From: Linderina pennispora
Taxonomy: Eukaryota; Kickxellomycota; Kickxellomycetes; Kickxellales; Kickxellaceae
Reading direction: 5' to 3'
Assembly: GCF_002104995.1 (NCBI RefSeq)
Contig: NW_024468262.1
Location: 186,001-250,000, forward strand
Length of the DNA: 64,000 bases
The notes under the pieces are model-generated. The model did not search any database and was not told the DNA's origin. It was given only the letters and a program-made list of their open reading frames with translations. A program made the translations under genes and the position numbers. This document shows positions 11,733-23,454 of the stretch, piece after piece (the first letter of the stretch is position 1; every line of letters begins with the position of its first letter).

Positions 11733-13148
11733 TTACATTTCATTGTGTCCCACTAAAGGATTAATTTCAAACGGAAGTAGCTGACTAGGAATTGAAAACA
11801 AAGGTGCGGTAGAGAAAATCGAGTATGGCGTTAGAAAAACGAATGGCGAAATATAGAAATGAATCGTGTATGTACATGTTGAATGGAATGATTTTACTTT
11901 GCGGATGACGCGGCCACGCGCAATGCGGATCTGCTGGTTTTGCCAGCCAATCTTGCGAAGCCACTCCTCCTCGCGCTGCTTCTCGCGGCGCGCTTTGAGG
12001 GTGTCAAGGCACTGGTTGAGCCAGTCATCCCAGCTCTGGACTCTCTTTCTTTGGGCCAATGACCAGCTCAGCCATCGTAATGACCCACTCCTGGGCAACA
12101 GTGGCCTCGCGCGTCAGACGGGTGATTTCGGTCTGGTAGCTGTCGACAAACTCAACCAACTTCTTGGACATGCACATGCTGTCAGTCGCTTGTGAATTCT
12201 GGAGACGCATATCGGCGACTGCCTGTCGCTGCTCACTTAGATCAGCCTCCAGCTTGTCGGCCCGCTCCGATTCCTGACGGACCCGCGACTCGAGGCGCTC
12301 GATCACATCCGAGTAGTGCGAGTGCAGGCAGTAAATGCGCTGCTCGTAGTCGTGAGTTAGGCGAGTCTGGAAGCGACGCGACAGGTTCTGTGACATGGCC
12401 ACCGAGTAGCGCTGACCCTGGCTGCGCTTTCCCGATGCGTTCTGCGACTCGTCAAAGCTGGCTGCGTGCGTGGCCACCTTCGTCCTACTGGCTTCGCTGT
12501 TTGCCATCATGCTCTGAGGGCGCAGCGTGGCCTGGGATGCCGATGGAGTGGCTGGTCGAGTTGACGTGGCGAACTAATCGAGCCACTGCTGGTATTATGC
12601 GGCGACGGCGAATCTCCAAAAATTGACGACGGCCTGTTGCGGTTGGTAAATGTGCGTGAGGAGGTGACACTGCTGCTATAGGAAGGCATTGGCGAGGCCC
12701 TGGATGACGCCCCCGAGTCCTGGTACTCGTAGTTGCTGCACTCTTCTTCCTCTGGGAAGCAAGGCAGTGTCCGGCCTGTGCTCATGCTGGATGGGGTAAT
12801 CGGCGAAGGCGACCGGGCACTGGCACCCAGCTCCAGGCGACGCGCTGTCTCTGCCAGGATCTGGGCACGGGCCCGCGACTCCGAGCTCCGGGAACTCCGG
12901 ATGGGCTCGTCGGCAAGCTCACCCATCTCGATGCTCAGTGCCGGCGCAGAGGACATGTGCTTGACAATGGCAGATTGTGGCCGGCTAGGTTTCTTGGCGA
13001 ACAATGCCTTGACCGAATGTGACAGGGCGGATTTGAGGGACCGGTGCCCGACCTCCTCTGCAGGCGACGGCGGCGATGGTAGAAACATTGCCGAGCGGTG
13101 CGAGCGCTTCTCACCATCACCACGCTTGAGTGCTCCAAAGATAGCCAT
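11733..13148 (-). CDS. Serine-rich coiled-coil protein of unknown function
   Basis: The start is MAIFGALKRGDG at 13148. The first ~210 residues are disordered and Ser/Pro/Arg-rich (RSSRSSESRARAQILAETA, SGASSRASPMPSYSSSV). The second half is a long charged coiled coil (VIERLESRVRQESERADKLE, VEFVDSYQTEITRLTREA), then a Trp-containing basic tail (SWDDWLNQCLDTLKARREK, WLRKIGWQNQQIRIARGR). One-base shifts near 12570 and 12040 join three pieces. The last ~50 codons before TAA at 11733 are hydrophobic and AT-rich and may be 3' untranslated sequence read through a lost stop, so the true end may lie near 11895. Probably cytoskeletal or cell-polarity related by composition only. No family recognised. 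Confidence 0.55.
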
Positions 13149-15304
13149 ATTTGAAAAAAATATATATAAGAGCAAGAAGAGGAAACAAATGTGCTGACGT
13201 GCTGAAAGGGAGAGAGCTGAAGGCAGAAGGAGAGGAGCTGAGCGGGATATGCGCAAGATGGAAAAGAAGGAATGGACAAAAATATCAGACGAGCAATGAG
13301 TTTCAAGGCTTCAAGGTGTGAGGAAATCTGGATGGTGGACCTTGCGACTATATATAAACCAAACGGGTGGACAAAACAAGTGCGCATTTCGTAGGCGAAG
13401 CGTTGCATTCTGGAACTGAGACAGACAGCCCCAACGCTGGAAGCGGCTGAGATCGCTTCTTGGCAGAGATCAGGCGTATGGTACTGGTAGTGGCGGCGAG
13501 CGGCGAGCGGCGAGCGGCCGACCAGCAGAGTGCCCGGTGCAAAGAAGCAGCCGTGTATCAAAAAGGAATATTGCCATTCTTGTAGTGCGGCCAGTGCGAT
13601 AAAGGCATGGAACCCATGCACCACCACGGGGATGGGCTGGCAGAGGGGGGCAGAGCACCCCTGGGTAGGGCTGGCATGCGAGATTAACAAGCGCTCTGGT
13701 CCTGCCAAATGTGCGCCTCTTGTTTGTTCCGCCGGGCGTCTTAGATGGCCACCCACCATCTCGACATTGTCCTGGTGGCAATTAGTGTGCTCCATAGGGA
13801 GGCTAATATCCCCCAAATAGGCACAAACAGGCCTTGGCCGGGCACTGTCGGAAAGCAAGGCACAATGGTCCAAACTAACCAGATTAGCGTGGATGTGTCC
13901 AGCAGTGTGAGAATGGCAATTGTGTTTTATTTCTGACTCCCACACCACAACAACCGAACAATATGTGGATGTGTGAGTGAGCGCGGGCACTCAAGGAAAA
14001 GGTAATTTAACGCAACAATCGGCACACCCCCGGTGGTCATTCAGTACGGGTTTTCACCCAGGTTTCCATTGGCCAACTCCTGTCTACAAGTGTGCACAAC
14101 AAAGCCAGCACCTAATATTTCCACGACCATTATTCACCACTTTGAAATTTGGGGGTGGCGCCATATTCCTCGAGTTGTGTTGTCCCAGGCTGAACTGCTA
14201 CACAAAATAGTGAGCCTTGCTACTTGGCCACTACGGCACATTTTCCGATTCAGCGTGACGGGACCAGAAAGAGTAAACAAGCTCGCATCGTCAGAGAATC
14301 GTATATTGCTGGTCTATATAGGAAGCCAGCTTTATTTCGGCCAGAATCGACAGCGTGCACAAATATCCAGAAAAAAATATCGCACAAGCGGGATTACATA
14401 TTGAGAAGGCTGTTGTTGCAGAAGAAAAATTGGTTTCTGCCGCACTAGAAAAGGTGCACGCTGCTTTCAAGGCTTCAGACTGGCCTGGTACAGAGCGGCA
14501 AAGATGTCAGCTTGCGCTTGCTGCAGCTGTCAAAAAAAATAACAAACAATAGCGTGTGCGCAATCTAATAGCGCGCCGCAAGCATAGTGGGGTAGAGCAC
14601 AAAGCAAATTTAGTATTGCGTTTGCGAAATGCAATGCGCATATTCCAAAAGCGACCACCATGCCACTCGAGGTCATATCTGCGCGTGTGGTTGGTGAAGA
14701 ACCGCTTTGCTTAAAGCGGGCATCGGGCTTAGTCTGCTCCAAGGCTGCACATAGTGTGGCAGAAGAAGTGCATCTGCAGCAGGTGTACTGTGGCATGTAC
14801 CCACCATATTAGGACGATGGGCGCAGCTGAATGCAGTGCCACGCTCTATTTACATACCTTTACCAACTCTGTGGGATGGCTCTATAAATTTTATGCAGCC
14901 AGCAGAGTGCGGTTGGCATCTTTTTTTTCTTCTTCTTTCCTGGAGATACCTAGCAAGCATCGCAATTGTTTCTCTTTGCTTACTGCTAAATGAGTCATTC
15001 TGTATCGTGAACAGCCGACATTATAGAGGTTTAAGGTAGAATGCAAATGGCCTTCATGCCCACCCGCAAGCTTCTCTATTCCGTCTGCCAAAGGGCCAAG
15101 AATGGGCCATGTTTTTACAACAATATTTCCCGTCGTTGTTGTAAGTACAAAAAGAAGAGCAAAGGGCGAAACAACCCGTGCACATATTCCAATGGAGCTA
15201 TGCCACAACAGACAGCACCGACAATGTGGTAGAAAGCCGTCCGCCGCCCACAAAAGCAGCAGCGGCAACAACAACAACAGAGTCGACCATAGTAGCTGCC
15301 TGTT
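13149..15304. other. 2.1 kb without a recognised gene
   Basis: Upstream of the coiled-coil gene (minus) and downstream of the alcohol dehydrogenase gene (minus). It contains a tandem GGCGAGC heptamer (about four units, 13492-13519), pyrimidine- and purine-rich runs, and a TATA-like TATATAAA near 13350, ~200 bp upstream of the coiled-coil gene start. Short reading frames here show no coding features I can support. Confidence 0.5.
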
Positions 15305-16439
15305 TCAGGCCCAAGGATCAAAAATGACCTTGAGCGCCCCGTCTGCCTGTGAGTCGAACATCTTGTACATCTCGACAGCGCGGGTGAGCGGCACACGGTG
15401 GCTGATGATTTGCGTAGCATTGCAGCCCCGGATGAGGGGCACCAGCTCATCCATCAGCGACCGAGCGGGGCACCGGCCGCACCTGTAGGTGATGTTTTTG
15501 TCATAGCACTGCTCGGGGCTGACCGGGAACCCTTTGTCGTGGGCATGCACGCCGACAGAGGACACCACGCCACCGGGCCGCACCAACTCGAATGCAAGCT
15601 GCAGCGCACCGTAGTTGCCCACAACCTCCAGAACGCCATCGACACCATGTCTGCTTCCCGCAACCGTGGCGTCGCCAATGATCTTGGCCGGGGACTTGTC
15701 AAGACTGACCGGTATGGCGCCCAGCCTCTCCGACATCTGCAAGCGCGATTCGACACGATCAATGGCGTATATGGTGCCGAAGCCGAGCTGCTTTGCGCAC
15801 ATCACTGCACATAACCCCACTGGCCCGCACCCGACAACAGCAATGCTGAGCTCAGCAACAGGAATGCCAGCTTCTGACAGTGTCGACAATGCGTTCTTTG
15901 CACAAAAATACCCGGTGGAGAATATGTCCCCAATCAGGACGCCTTCTTCGAACGAAACATCGTCGGGCAGCGCCATCAGCGTCCCGTTGGCATTGGGGAC
16001 TCGCACGAACTGCGCCTGTCCGCCGTGAATGCCGATGGCCCGTGGTCTCGCTGATCCAGCCAAACAGTTTCACTGCATCACAGCGGCTGCTCAGATGGTG
16101 GGTGCAGTACCAGCAGTCGCCACAGGCGGTGGTGAAGCTGGCAGCCACGCGCTGGCCAACATCCAAGGCAACTCCGCTGCCGACTTGCTCGACAACACCA
16201 GCGAACTCGTGGCCGCACACTGTGCCTGGTCTGAGCCCCTTCTCGGCGCCGCGGTAGGGATGCATGTCGGAGCCGCACAGTCCGCATGCCATGACGCGCA
16301 CTATCGCCTCTCCATCGGCTGGGTTGGTGGGGCGAGCCACCTTGGTGACGGCAACGCTGAATGGCTTTTCGAAAACAACAGCATCCATTTGATTCATGTT
16401 AGTAGTAGCGAGTTGAGACAAGCACACAGCACTTGTCAT
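15305..16439 (-). CDS. Zinc-dependent alcohol dehydrogenase (MDR family)
   Basis: Medium-chain dehydrogenase using catalytic and structural zinc and NAD(P). The catalytic zinc region shows CGLCGSDMHPYRG and GHEFAGVVEQVG. The structural zinc loop has four cysteines (ACGDCWYCTHHLSSRCD). The Rossmann motif is VVGCGPVGLCAVMCAKQLG followed by acidic AIDRVESRL, which favours NAD. The C-terminal part holds GVDGVLEVVGNYGALQLA and RAVEMYKMFD. Start at ATG 16439, or 16397 (MNQMDAVVFEKP), which fits usual family length better. A single shift near 16050 joins the two halves; expected length ~365-377 aa. Closest in style to class III/formaldehyde or threonine dehydrogenase-like enzymes; the substrate is not decided by sequence. 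Confidence 0.85.
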
Positions 16440-16759
16440 CGTATTTTTAGACGCACTTGACACTCGCTATTTCCTGCCCGTGCGACAATTGATTGCGGAA
16501 TCCGGCTGCTGATTCACAATCTACTCAGGAACCTGTGTACAACCCAGAAGATTTACACATGTTTAGCAGGCTCTGGTGGACAACAACAGCTGTTTGCTTT
16601 CGCCTCTCTTGAATGGGGCTCTCTCAGCTCTCTTAATTGCCTTTTTTTTCTCTCTCGCTGTTTTGCACTTTTCGTACCTACATCCATACTGCCACAAGCA
16701 ACTTTTGGACACAAGACCCAGTGGATAATCCAATACACACAGCTTGCTTTTCCTGAAAT
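16440..16759. promoter_or_regulatory. Divergent promoter region
   Basis: 320 bp between the dehydrogenase (minus) and the secreted trypsin-like gene (plus). A strong CT-rich run at about 16600-16680 lies upstream of the plus-strand ATG. No clear TATA box. Confidence 0.4.
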
Positions 16760-17968
16760 ATGCGAGTTACCTCACTTCCTATTGTGGCGGCGGCGGTATC
16801 CACACTAGCCTGCTTGTGCGGAGTTGTGGCTGGTGATTCGTCTGTTGTTGACCTCGCAGACCACCCATACGCACTGTACATTGCCACGCCCTTCACAGTC
16901 TGCTTTGGTGCCTTTTTGACAAACCAGGTCGTCATTACCGATGCCCGCTGCATGTACCCGTTTTCAAACAGCACCGATGTGCCGTCAGTGGCTGCCGGGG
17001 CGCTCAAGGCACAGTATCTGATGGGTGTCATTCCGAGTGTAAACACATCAACCACACTGCACAACATCCTGCTTTCAACGCAGGTGTACTCGAAAAAGAG
17101 CCAAGCCGCTTCGCGTGCCCAGGTGTTCTACAGCATGGTCAGCACCTACGTAAACAACCAGACATTCCTGTCGGTTGACTATGCTGCAGTCCACGCGTAC
17201 TACTCGCAGAGCCAGGACAACGAGGTCGCGCAGCAGAACTTTGACGTCGGAATCATTCACCTCAGCGTGCCTGTCCCCGATGCCAAGCCTGTGTCGCTGC
17301 AACTCGACGACCTGGATGCTGACATGGCTGATCTGCACGCACTGACATTTGCTCCGGCGACCTCCAGCAAGGATGCTGCGACGCTGCAGAAACTCTACGA
17401 AGGAATGGACCTGACCAAGGCCACACTGACCTCCATCAGCTCGCTCAAGCGCTCCGAGTGCGACAAGGACTACATGAGTGCACATTCGCTCAAGGACATG
17501 AAGAGCTTTGTTGGCCAAAAGATCCCCGGCAAGGCATCCCCTATTTTCTGCTCGAAGCTCTATGAAAACACCACTGCATGCTCGCTGGACACCAGCATCT
17601 CGATCAACAGCGACGGCGGCTCGGTGCGCTCGGTTAACCTCAACTCGACCCTTTACGTGGTTCCCGGCAGCGCCAAGCTGATCAGCATTGGCAACCCACA
17701 CGTCTACGAGGCCCGCTCGGTCAACGGCACGCCGTGCAAGAGCAATGGCTTTGTCAGCTTCCCGTACACCAGCGCCTACACTGACTGGATCAACTGGGCA
17801 ACCAACGGCACCATTGCCTCCAATGGCAGCTGGATCAACAAGACCATTACCGGAAACGACATTACCGACTTTTCGAACCACAGCGGCGCGGCCAAGAGCT
17901 GGTCACATATGAATGGCCTGTTCATTTCAGCACTGGCCATTGTCGTCGCTGCTGCGGTCTCGTTCTAA
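16760..17968 (+). CDS. Secreted trypsin-fold pseudoprotease, probably GPI-anchored
   Basis: Uninterrupted 402-residue frame. The signal peptide is MRVTSLPIVAAAVSTLACLC..GVVAG. The trypsin (S1) fold is suggested by VVITDARCMYP at the position of the usual TAAHC motif, DVGIIHLSVPV at the usual DIALIKL strand, and a late WINWA helix. The catalytic triad is degenerate: the His position reads Arg, Asp is kept, and the GDSGG segment is replaced by INSDGGSV. There are more than ten N-glycosylation sequons (NST, NTS, NQT, NGT, NKT and others). The C-terminus is a small-residue site (NHSGAAKS) followed by a hydrophobic tail (GLFISALAIVVAAAVSF), which fits a GPI signal. It is likely a cell-surface binding or recognition protein, not an active protease. 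A second member of the same type lies at 51622. Confidence 0.7.
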   Translation: MRVTSLPIVAAAVSTLACLCGVVAGDSSVVDLADHPYALYIATPFTVCFGAFLTNQVVITDARCMYPFSNSTDVPSVAAGALKAQYLMGVIPSVNTSTTLHNILLSTQVYSKKSQAASRAQVFYSMVSTYVNNQTFLSVDYAAVHAYYSQSQDNEVAQQNFDVGIIHLSVPVPDAKPVSLQLDDLDADMADLHALTFAPATSSKDAATLQKLYEGMDLTKATLTSISSLKRSECDKDYMSAHSLKDMKSFVGQKIPGKASPIFCSKLYENTTACSLDTSISINSDGGSVRSVNLNSTLYVVPGSAKLISIGNPHVYEARSVNGTPCKSNGFVSFPYTSAYTDWINWATNGTIASNGSWINKTITGNDITDFSNHSGAAKSWSHMNGLFISALAIVVAAAVSF

Positions 17969-18061
17969 GCGCCCCATTTTTGTTACGAAGAAACCTGAAT
18001 CCATCTACTTTATTCAACGACTGAAGTATTCATGAACAATTGTGCAATTTCAGAGCAGCTC

Positions 18062-19686
18062 TCACGCCTTCTTTTCAGCGGTCTTTGCTGCCGCTGCCGC
18101 AGTGCGTGTCCTAGTGGGCCGCGTGTACGGTGTCGCCCGCGCCTTTGTTCCCCGCTCTTTAGCAGCTGCTTGGCCTTTAACCGGCGGCTGCGGCTTGGCG
18201 TGCGTGCCCCTTGAGCGGTTCTCGGCTGCTCGAGTGGACTTCATATAGTGGGGCACATTGTCCTTGCCGGTCTTTTCGGTCTTTCGGTCTTTTCGGTCTT
18301 CTCGGTCTTCTCGGTCTTTGCAGACTTTGTTGCTGCTGGCTTGGCAACAAGCTTGGGAGCCCGCTTGCTCTCCTTTGGCTTGTTCTCTGTCTTTTGCTTA
18401 TTTTCTGCTGGCTTGTTGATGAACGCCTTGACCTTGGACTGGACATGTGTCAGATCAGGCAGTGCATGGGTCGTGGGTTTTGCAGGCGCCTTTCGAGCAG
18501 CAGGCAGCTTTGACTTGGGCGTAGCGATTCTGCGCGGAACAGGGGGCTTCCGTGCAGGGGTCTTCGGGGCAGCAGTAGACTCTGCTGGTTTGGCATCTGG
18601 CTTCCGTGGCGACATGCTCCGCGTCACCGGTCTCTCGCCCACCACCACAAGCTTCCGCGGGGTCTTGAGTCGCTCAGAGACCTTCTTCCTCTTGGGTGTT
18701 GCTGGAGCTTCCACTGGCTTCCTCTCCAGGGCCTTCTCCACAACCTTCTCAACCGTCAGCTTGTCACCATTCTTTGCCGGTGTTGCCGCTGGCTTGGTAG
18801 CTTTAAACTTGGGCAACGGTGCCTTCCTTGTCACCCGCTTGGGCACGGTCTCCACTGGCTTCTCAGCGTCCGCAAACAGAGTAGTCGACGATAGCTGACT
18901 CTTACTAGCCCTTGTAGTTCGACCTACTGCGACGGTCTTTGACCCGGCAGCAGCAGCAGATACAGCAGGCTTAACGCGCGTTGCCCTATCAGACATTGTC
19001 CCTGTGACCGTGCGCATTTTCGGCGTAGCTCTTACAGGTGTCATGAATAATGGCTCAACCTTGGACCGCTTGCTCGACCCCTGCTCGATCGGCTCACCGA
19101 CGCGCTTGTTGTGAGGCGTACGCTTCGTCGACCAATGCGCGGCAATCGAGTCGTCGCGCTCAAATAGCTTTTCGTGTGCCTCATCAAACACGTTTTTCGA
19201 CGGTGTCTCCGCGGGCTCAGGCCCATTGTCGTCGTCAGTCTTATGCTGGCTGTCGAATGTCTGCACTGCCACCTTGCGTTCGTCGCTAGCCAGAGCCGTT
19301 GCACGCACCTCTAGCTCAGCTGCAATTTTCTTAGACACCTCGGGCGTTTGGGGTTCGGGGTCTTTTGGCGTAGGCGCAGGGTCAGTGGCAGGCTCGTTGT
19401 CCGGCGTAGCAGTGTCCCTGGGTGTCGCAACGTCCTTGGGTGTAGCAGCGACAGTATTTACTTGCGTGTCATCCTCGGCCGCTTCTGTCTCCTTGTCGCC
19501 TGCCTCTTCACCATCGCTGATAGCCAAACTTTCAGCGCCGACCTTCCCGCTCTGAACAGCTTCCTTCAACTCATTGACAAGCTCCTCATCAGTGCCGTTG
19601 GCCTCGATCCCGGCCTTCTTGCACAGCTTCTGCAGATCCTGGCGCGTCAGGTTCGGCAACTCGTCGATAATGGTGGCTGTGGTCAT
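18062..19686 (-). CDS. SAP-domain, Lys/Pro-rich chromosome or spindle protein (NuSAP-like)
   Basis: The first ~45 residues (ELPNLTRQDLQKLCKKAGI..GTDEELVNELKEAV) form a SAP-type DNA-binding helix pair. An acidic Thr/Pro stretch follows, then the motif FDEAHEKLFERDDSIAAHW, which resembles the HxxxFxxMxSI element of nucleolar and spindle-associated protein. The rest is strongly basic with many TP sites (possible CDK sites: SRSMSPRKP, APATPKRKK, APKTPARK) and a KTE repeat encoded at 18267-18320. One base is gained or lost near 18245; after it the frame continues VPHYMKSTRAAENRS to a basic end (TRTAAAAAKTAEKKA) and TGA at 18062. Total ~540 aa. Nuclear, DNA- or microtubule-binding role is inferred. 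AT-hook/SAP chromatin proteins are the alternative. Confidence 0.6.
18267..18320 (-). repeat. KTE-coding tandem repeat
   Basis: Nine-base units of the type TCGGTCTTT/TCGGTCTTC on the plus strand, reading KTE repeatedly on the coding strand. The adjacent reading-frame break near 18245 may be an error linked to this repeat. Confidence 0.7.
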
Positions 19687-21617
19687 GGCTGTTACCAGTG
19701 ACGTTTATTGAAAGCGCTATGCTGTAGTTTATAGTAAGACTGATTGAAAATTGTGAAAGTGAGTAGTTGTGAGAAAAAGGCAAATGCATTTCGCACACTT
19801 TCGCGACACCCTTACAGCGCTGGTTTCGCACTGAAATGTGCCTCCCGCTGCGGGCCAATCTGTTTATATTAACAGGTGATCGCGTCGGTTGATTAGAAAT
19901 AATCAACTATCACTATTTGATCAGCGCCTGCCCCACTTTCTCTGGCATAACTGGCAGCAAGGCTCAGCCAGCAACCGCCAGTTTAGTGGCCTACCATGTA
20001 GCAGCTGAGTACCAGCAAAAAGGAGTGCTGGCACATACACGCATGATACCTTGTTATCAGCTGTGAATACTGTGCTTATGTGGCTTAATTGATTACATGG
20101 ATCACTATCACTACATGGCATGGCATTGCGTGTAAATTTGCTAATCAAACCTCCACGAACTACGTAGATTATATGATCTTTCCATTTCCTTGTGAATGTG
20201 GCGCTATCCGTATATGTTGAATGTCACTGGCAACTGCAAAAACAGTGAATATGTGTGACATACGCCACATGTGAGCAGTGACAATCAAATATGCAAGAGC
20301 ATGCACCAGAGACGATGGCCGTAGATAACGGACGGGGTGGGTTCAGCACCTTATTCTACTCTACCTCGATCGTGAATTGTCGTATTGAGCAGGTGGCCAG
20401 TGTTCACGAACGCAACTGCAAAAGGATTGCCTGGCCACTTACAAGCAACAGTGGTCACTTGTGTGTGTTGGTATATTGCTAGCTTGATGGGAAAGCGGAA
20501 GCCTTGCTGGTATATCCAGAAACCCCACCCACCAACCACAGGCGGCAACCACGCCCCATCCATATGCACACCGGAAGTAGACGTGCGTAAATTGCTGTCC
20601 TTACAATGTCCAACATACGGCACTGTGGAATAGAAAACAAGCCCACTGTCTCAAAATGGCCAGCTCCGACCTACATGCAAGTGGATAACATCAGCCATAG
20701 CCGCGGACCCATCTTCACGCTGCCACAACGCCTCTCTGTCTGACAAGGAAAAACCTTCAGGATGTGCCTGTACAGTCAGCCCCTCCTACCTACTCTGTGC
20801 TTAAAAATGCAATATGTGCGACGTAGGTACTTCATGGCGAGTAGTTGCACATATACTTCAACATACCCTTGCCATAAAAAGAGGCATATTCATGGCGCTT
20901 GGGTGAGAGAGACATAAGCCAAGTTGCGCACTGTCTCTCCTGACGTCTTTGCACAGGTGCAGCAAGGATTTTCATTGGAGAACGGCAACTTGGCTGAGCT
21001 GGACAGCAAGGAAACCAGGGTGCTGGCGAACGAGCCTTTGGGTAAAGTCAGCTGGAAAAATGGACTTGGGGTTTATTAATTTCTCTGCGATTTGCACAAA
21101 ACAGAGCAAACAGGGCAACCTCCGACAGCGGTTGTCGCGCTGGCAGGAGGGACAACACACATGCATGCACCTGCCTGCCGCCCCGAGTTGGTGAGGGCAA
21201 AACTGACGGGGTTTCCTGTCCATTCCTGGCTCTTGCGGCAGCATGCTGCCAATGTGACCAGACCACAATTGTGCAATTGCCGTTGCTAAACATCCGCCAC
21301 TTGTGTGTGCCTGGAATATCAAAACTATTTCCTCACCTGATGCTGTTCTGGCATGGCGATGGCGCTCAAAAACAGCGAGAGATCTGTTGGATTTTCAGGG
21401 TATAAAAAGTCGCCTCTCTTCCCTCGCACTCCCCTGTCGCGGAAATAAATGGTTTCCTCCGTCTTCTCCTTTTCCTCCTCAGCCTGCTTCACCGCATAGC
21501 GCCTTTTTAATTTACTTGGCCTTTCTTCCAACCTGTAAACACAACACAACTTTATTTATTTAGCCTCTATTTCGCTCTACTTTTAACTCACGCTTTTCCT
21601 CTCTTATTTTTCTCACA
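19687..21617. other. 1.9 kb without a recognised gene
   Basis: Between the divergent SAP-domain gene (minus) and the F-box gene (plus). AT-rich near 19880-20260. I see no RNA gene or mobile-element signature. Pyrimidine-rich from 21460 to 21617, next to the F-box gene start. Confidence 0.5.
21401..21408 (+). promoter_or_regulatory. TATA box of the F-box gene at 21618
   Basis: TATAAAAA about 215 bp upstream of the ATG, in the orientation of the gene, followed by a long CT-rich stretch. Similar TATAAAA boxes precede the other F-box genes of this window. Confidence 0.5.
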
Positions 21618-23279
21618 ATGGCTCTCTCAGGACCGCTATCATTTGTCCCGGACGACATCCTCTTTGAGATATTCAAGTGGGTGTGTCCGACTATGCTTCC
21701 TGAAGCAGAGAACTGCTTTGGCCTCACAGCAGTTCTGTTGCTCGCCCACGTATGCCGCAGATGGCGACATGTTATCAGCAGCCCATTCGTCAAGTATGTC
21801 TGCATCGAGCGCGTGCTTATTGGGGACTGCACGAAGGATGGGAGACATGGGTATGCATGGCGGTCAAATATTGAGATGCTCATCGGGATGGGCAAGACAG
21901 AGGATGTCAGTCACCTTGTCATCAAGCTGGATGACGGGTGTATGTGCAAACCCCAGATGACAGAGATCCTGAATATGTTTCACGGCTACCACTTCAGATG
22001 GGCAAACATCCGTTCCCTTGTATTCGCTGGTGCTGGCCTCATGTCATTCGGGAATAATCCCTACTACAACCCGCAGTTGGATCCCGAGGCACAAATGGCA
22101 TTCTTTCAGTTCATCGCGCTTTTCCCGAATATCGGTTCCATGGTGCATACAAAGAACATGTTTGATAATGTGCCACTTGGGCTATCCACCCACAACACTA
22201 TACTATATCCACTTTACTGTTGGCTCTTTCACCACTACCGTAAGCAGCTCACATCTGTCCAGGGGCTGTATCCGCTGCCGCCTAGAGCCTTATCCAGCGT
22301 CGAGTATGAGACAACAGATTTGGAACTGAACTCGAAGTACCTGGGCTACTTTGCTGACAGTCCAGTGTTTGAAGCGTCGGTCATTCGCAAGATGACGGTC
22401 TATGAGATCATCGAGGGTATGAACTGGGGCTGGTTTAAATCCAGAAACAGCAACGATATTGTCTTTTCTAGCATGGAGCAGCTCAGTCTACGTTGTGTGC
22501 CACAAACTCATCTTAGCGCCAAGCTCGATCCGACCGGCGGGTTTGCCTTGCGTTTTCCGAAGTTGCTCTCATTAACGGTTGGGGATTCAGTTCCTGTCTT
22601 TGGCGACATTTACAGTCTCTTTCATGAATCTCCTATCGAGTTTCTTGCAATGGGCGAGGACCTGAGCGACCTTCAGTATATCGATGCGCGGATTGTCTCG
22701 AGGATTAAGGCATTCGTGCTGGTCGGGCAACAATTCTCGGACACACCCGTTTTTATTCAGCGCGGAGCTATCACTAGGTTTTACAAAGCGTTATGCCGGG
22801 TACAGGAGTTGTGTCTACTCTCAAATCCGTACCCATTGACAGATGTCGACCAGCTTATTTGCCTTAAAAACTTGCAGATCGACCTGAGCGTGGACGAGTT
22901 TCCCTATTTGCACGGAGCCATTCAGCAACTGCCAAGACTCGGGGTGTTGGATATCGTGTTCAAGAAACACTGGAGCGCCCGCAAGTACCCTTACACACTT
23001 TTGCCAGGTGAAAACACGCCTGCAATCGAGAACGCAGTACCTAGCACATACAGGCATGGAACCAATATTATCGATGCCTCTGACCTGCCCCCGATCAGCA
23101 CCTCGCTCTACTATGTCAGCATCGCACACAGCGGTCCAGAGATGTTCCATCGTGCCTGTATTCTCATTCGCAGCTTGCCCAACCTGACGAAGGTTGCTGT
23201 CCACGAGAGTAATGCGCTTGACATTCTCGAATTCAATCGCATAAGGGGCAGAGGTGTTAAAACCGAGGTGTATGGCTAG
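21618..23279 (+). CDS. F-box protein with degenerate leucine-rich repeats, intact
   Basis: Uninterrupted 553-residue frame. The N-terminus is an F-box (LSFVPDDILFEIFKWVCP..LLLAHVCRRWRHVISSPFVKYV): Pro-Asp-Asp/Glu-Ile-Leu start and CRRW end, residues ~6-60. The rest is irregular leucine-rich sequence with recurring LxxLxIDLS-type strands (CLKNLQIDLSVDEF, LPRLGVLDIVFKK, SLPNLTKVAVHES). F-box proteins recruit substrates to SCF ubiquitin ligases through Skp1; the target is unknown. It is the only large F-box gene here without a frame break and so a useful reference for the broken ones at 32901, 36994 and 42322. Confidence 0.75.
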   Translation: MALSGPLSFVPDDILFEIFKWVCPTMLPEAENCFGLTAVLLLAHVCRRWRHVISSPFVKYVCIERVLIGDCTKDGRHGYAWRSNIEMLIGMGKTEDVSHLVIKLDDGCMCKPQMTEILNMFHGYHFRWANIRSLVFAGAGLMSFGNNPYYNPQLDPEAQMAFFQFIALFPNIGSMVHTKNMFDNVPLGLSTHNTILYPLYCWLFHHYRKQLTSVQGLYPLPPRALSSVEYETTDLELNSKYLGYFADSPVFEASVIRKMTVYEIIEGMNWGWFKSRNSNDIVFSSMEQLSLRCVPQTHLSAKLDPTGGFALRFPKLLSLTVGDSVPVFGDIYSLFHESPIEFLAMGEDLSDLQYIDARIVSRIKAFVLVGQQFSDTPVFIQRGAITRFYKALCRVQELCLLSNPYPLTDVDQLICLKNLQIDLSVDEFPYLHGAIQQLPRLGVLDIVFKKHWSARKYPYTLLPGENTPAIENAVPSTYRHGTNIIDASDLPPISTSLYYVSIAHSGPEMFHRACILIRSLPNLTKVAVHESNALDILEFNRIRGRGVKTEVYG

Positions 23280-23454
23280 GAGTCCTGGCTTTCTTTAAGA
23301 TGTACCATATGTATCTATCATATTTACTCCAATTGCATATCTCTTTCAAACAACTCTATACGTATTGACCTTTATGACACGACACATGACATAATGCCCT
23401 CATGGACCTCTGTGGCTGTACTACAATACTCCCTACACAAATGTGCTACCACAC

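Noticed and set aside
12935-13990. Minus-strand open frame upstream of the coiled-coil gene
   Set aside because: Overlaps the true coding start in another frame; composition is that of untranslated DNA (Cys/His/Ser scatter, no domain).
14355-14552. Short plus-strand frame ending AALEKVHAAFKASDWPG..
   Set aside because: Looks mildly protein-like but has no promoter, relatives or neighbours in frame. Too weak to call a gene.
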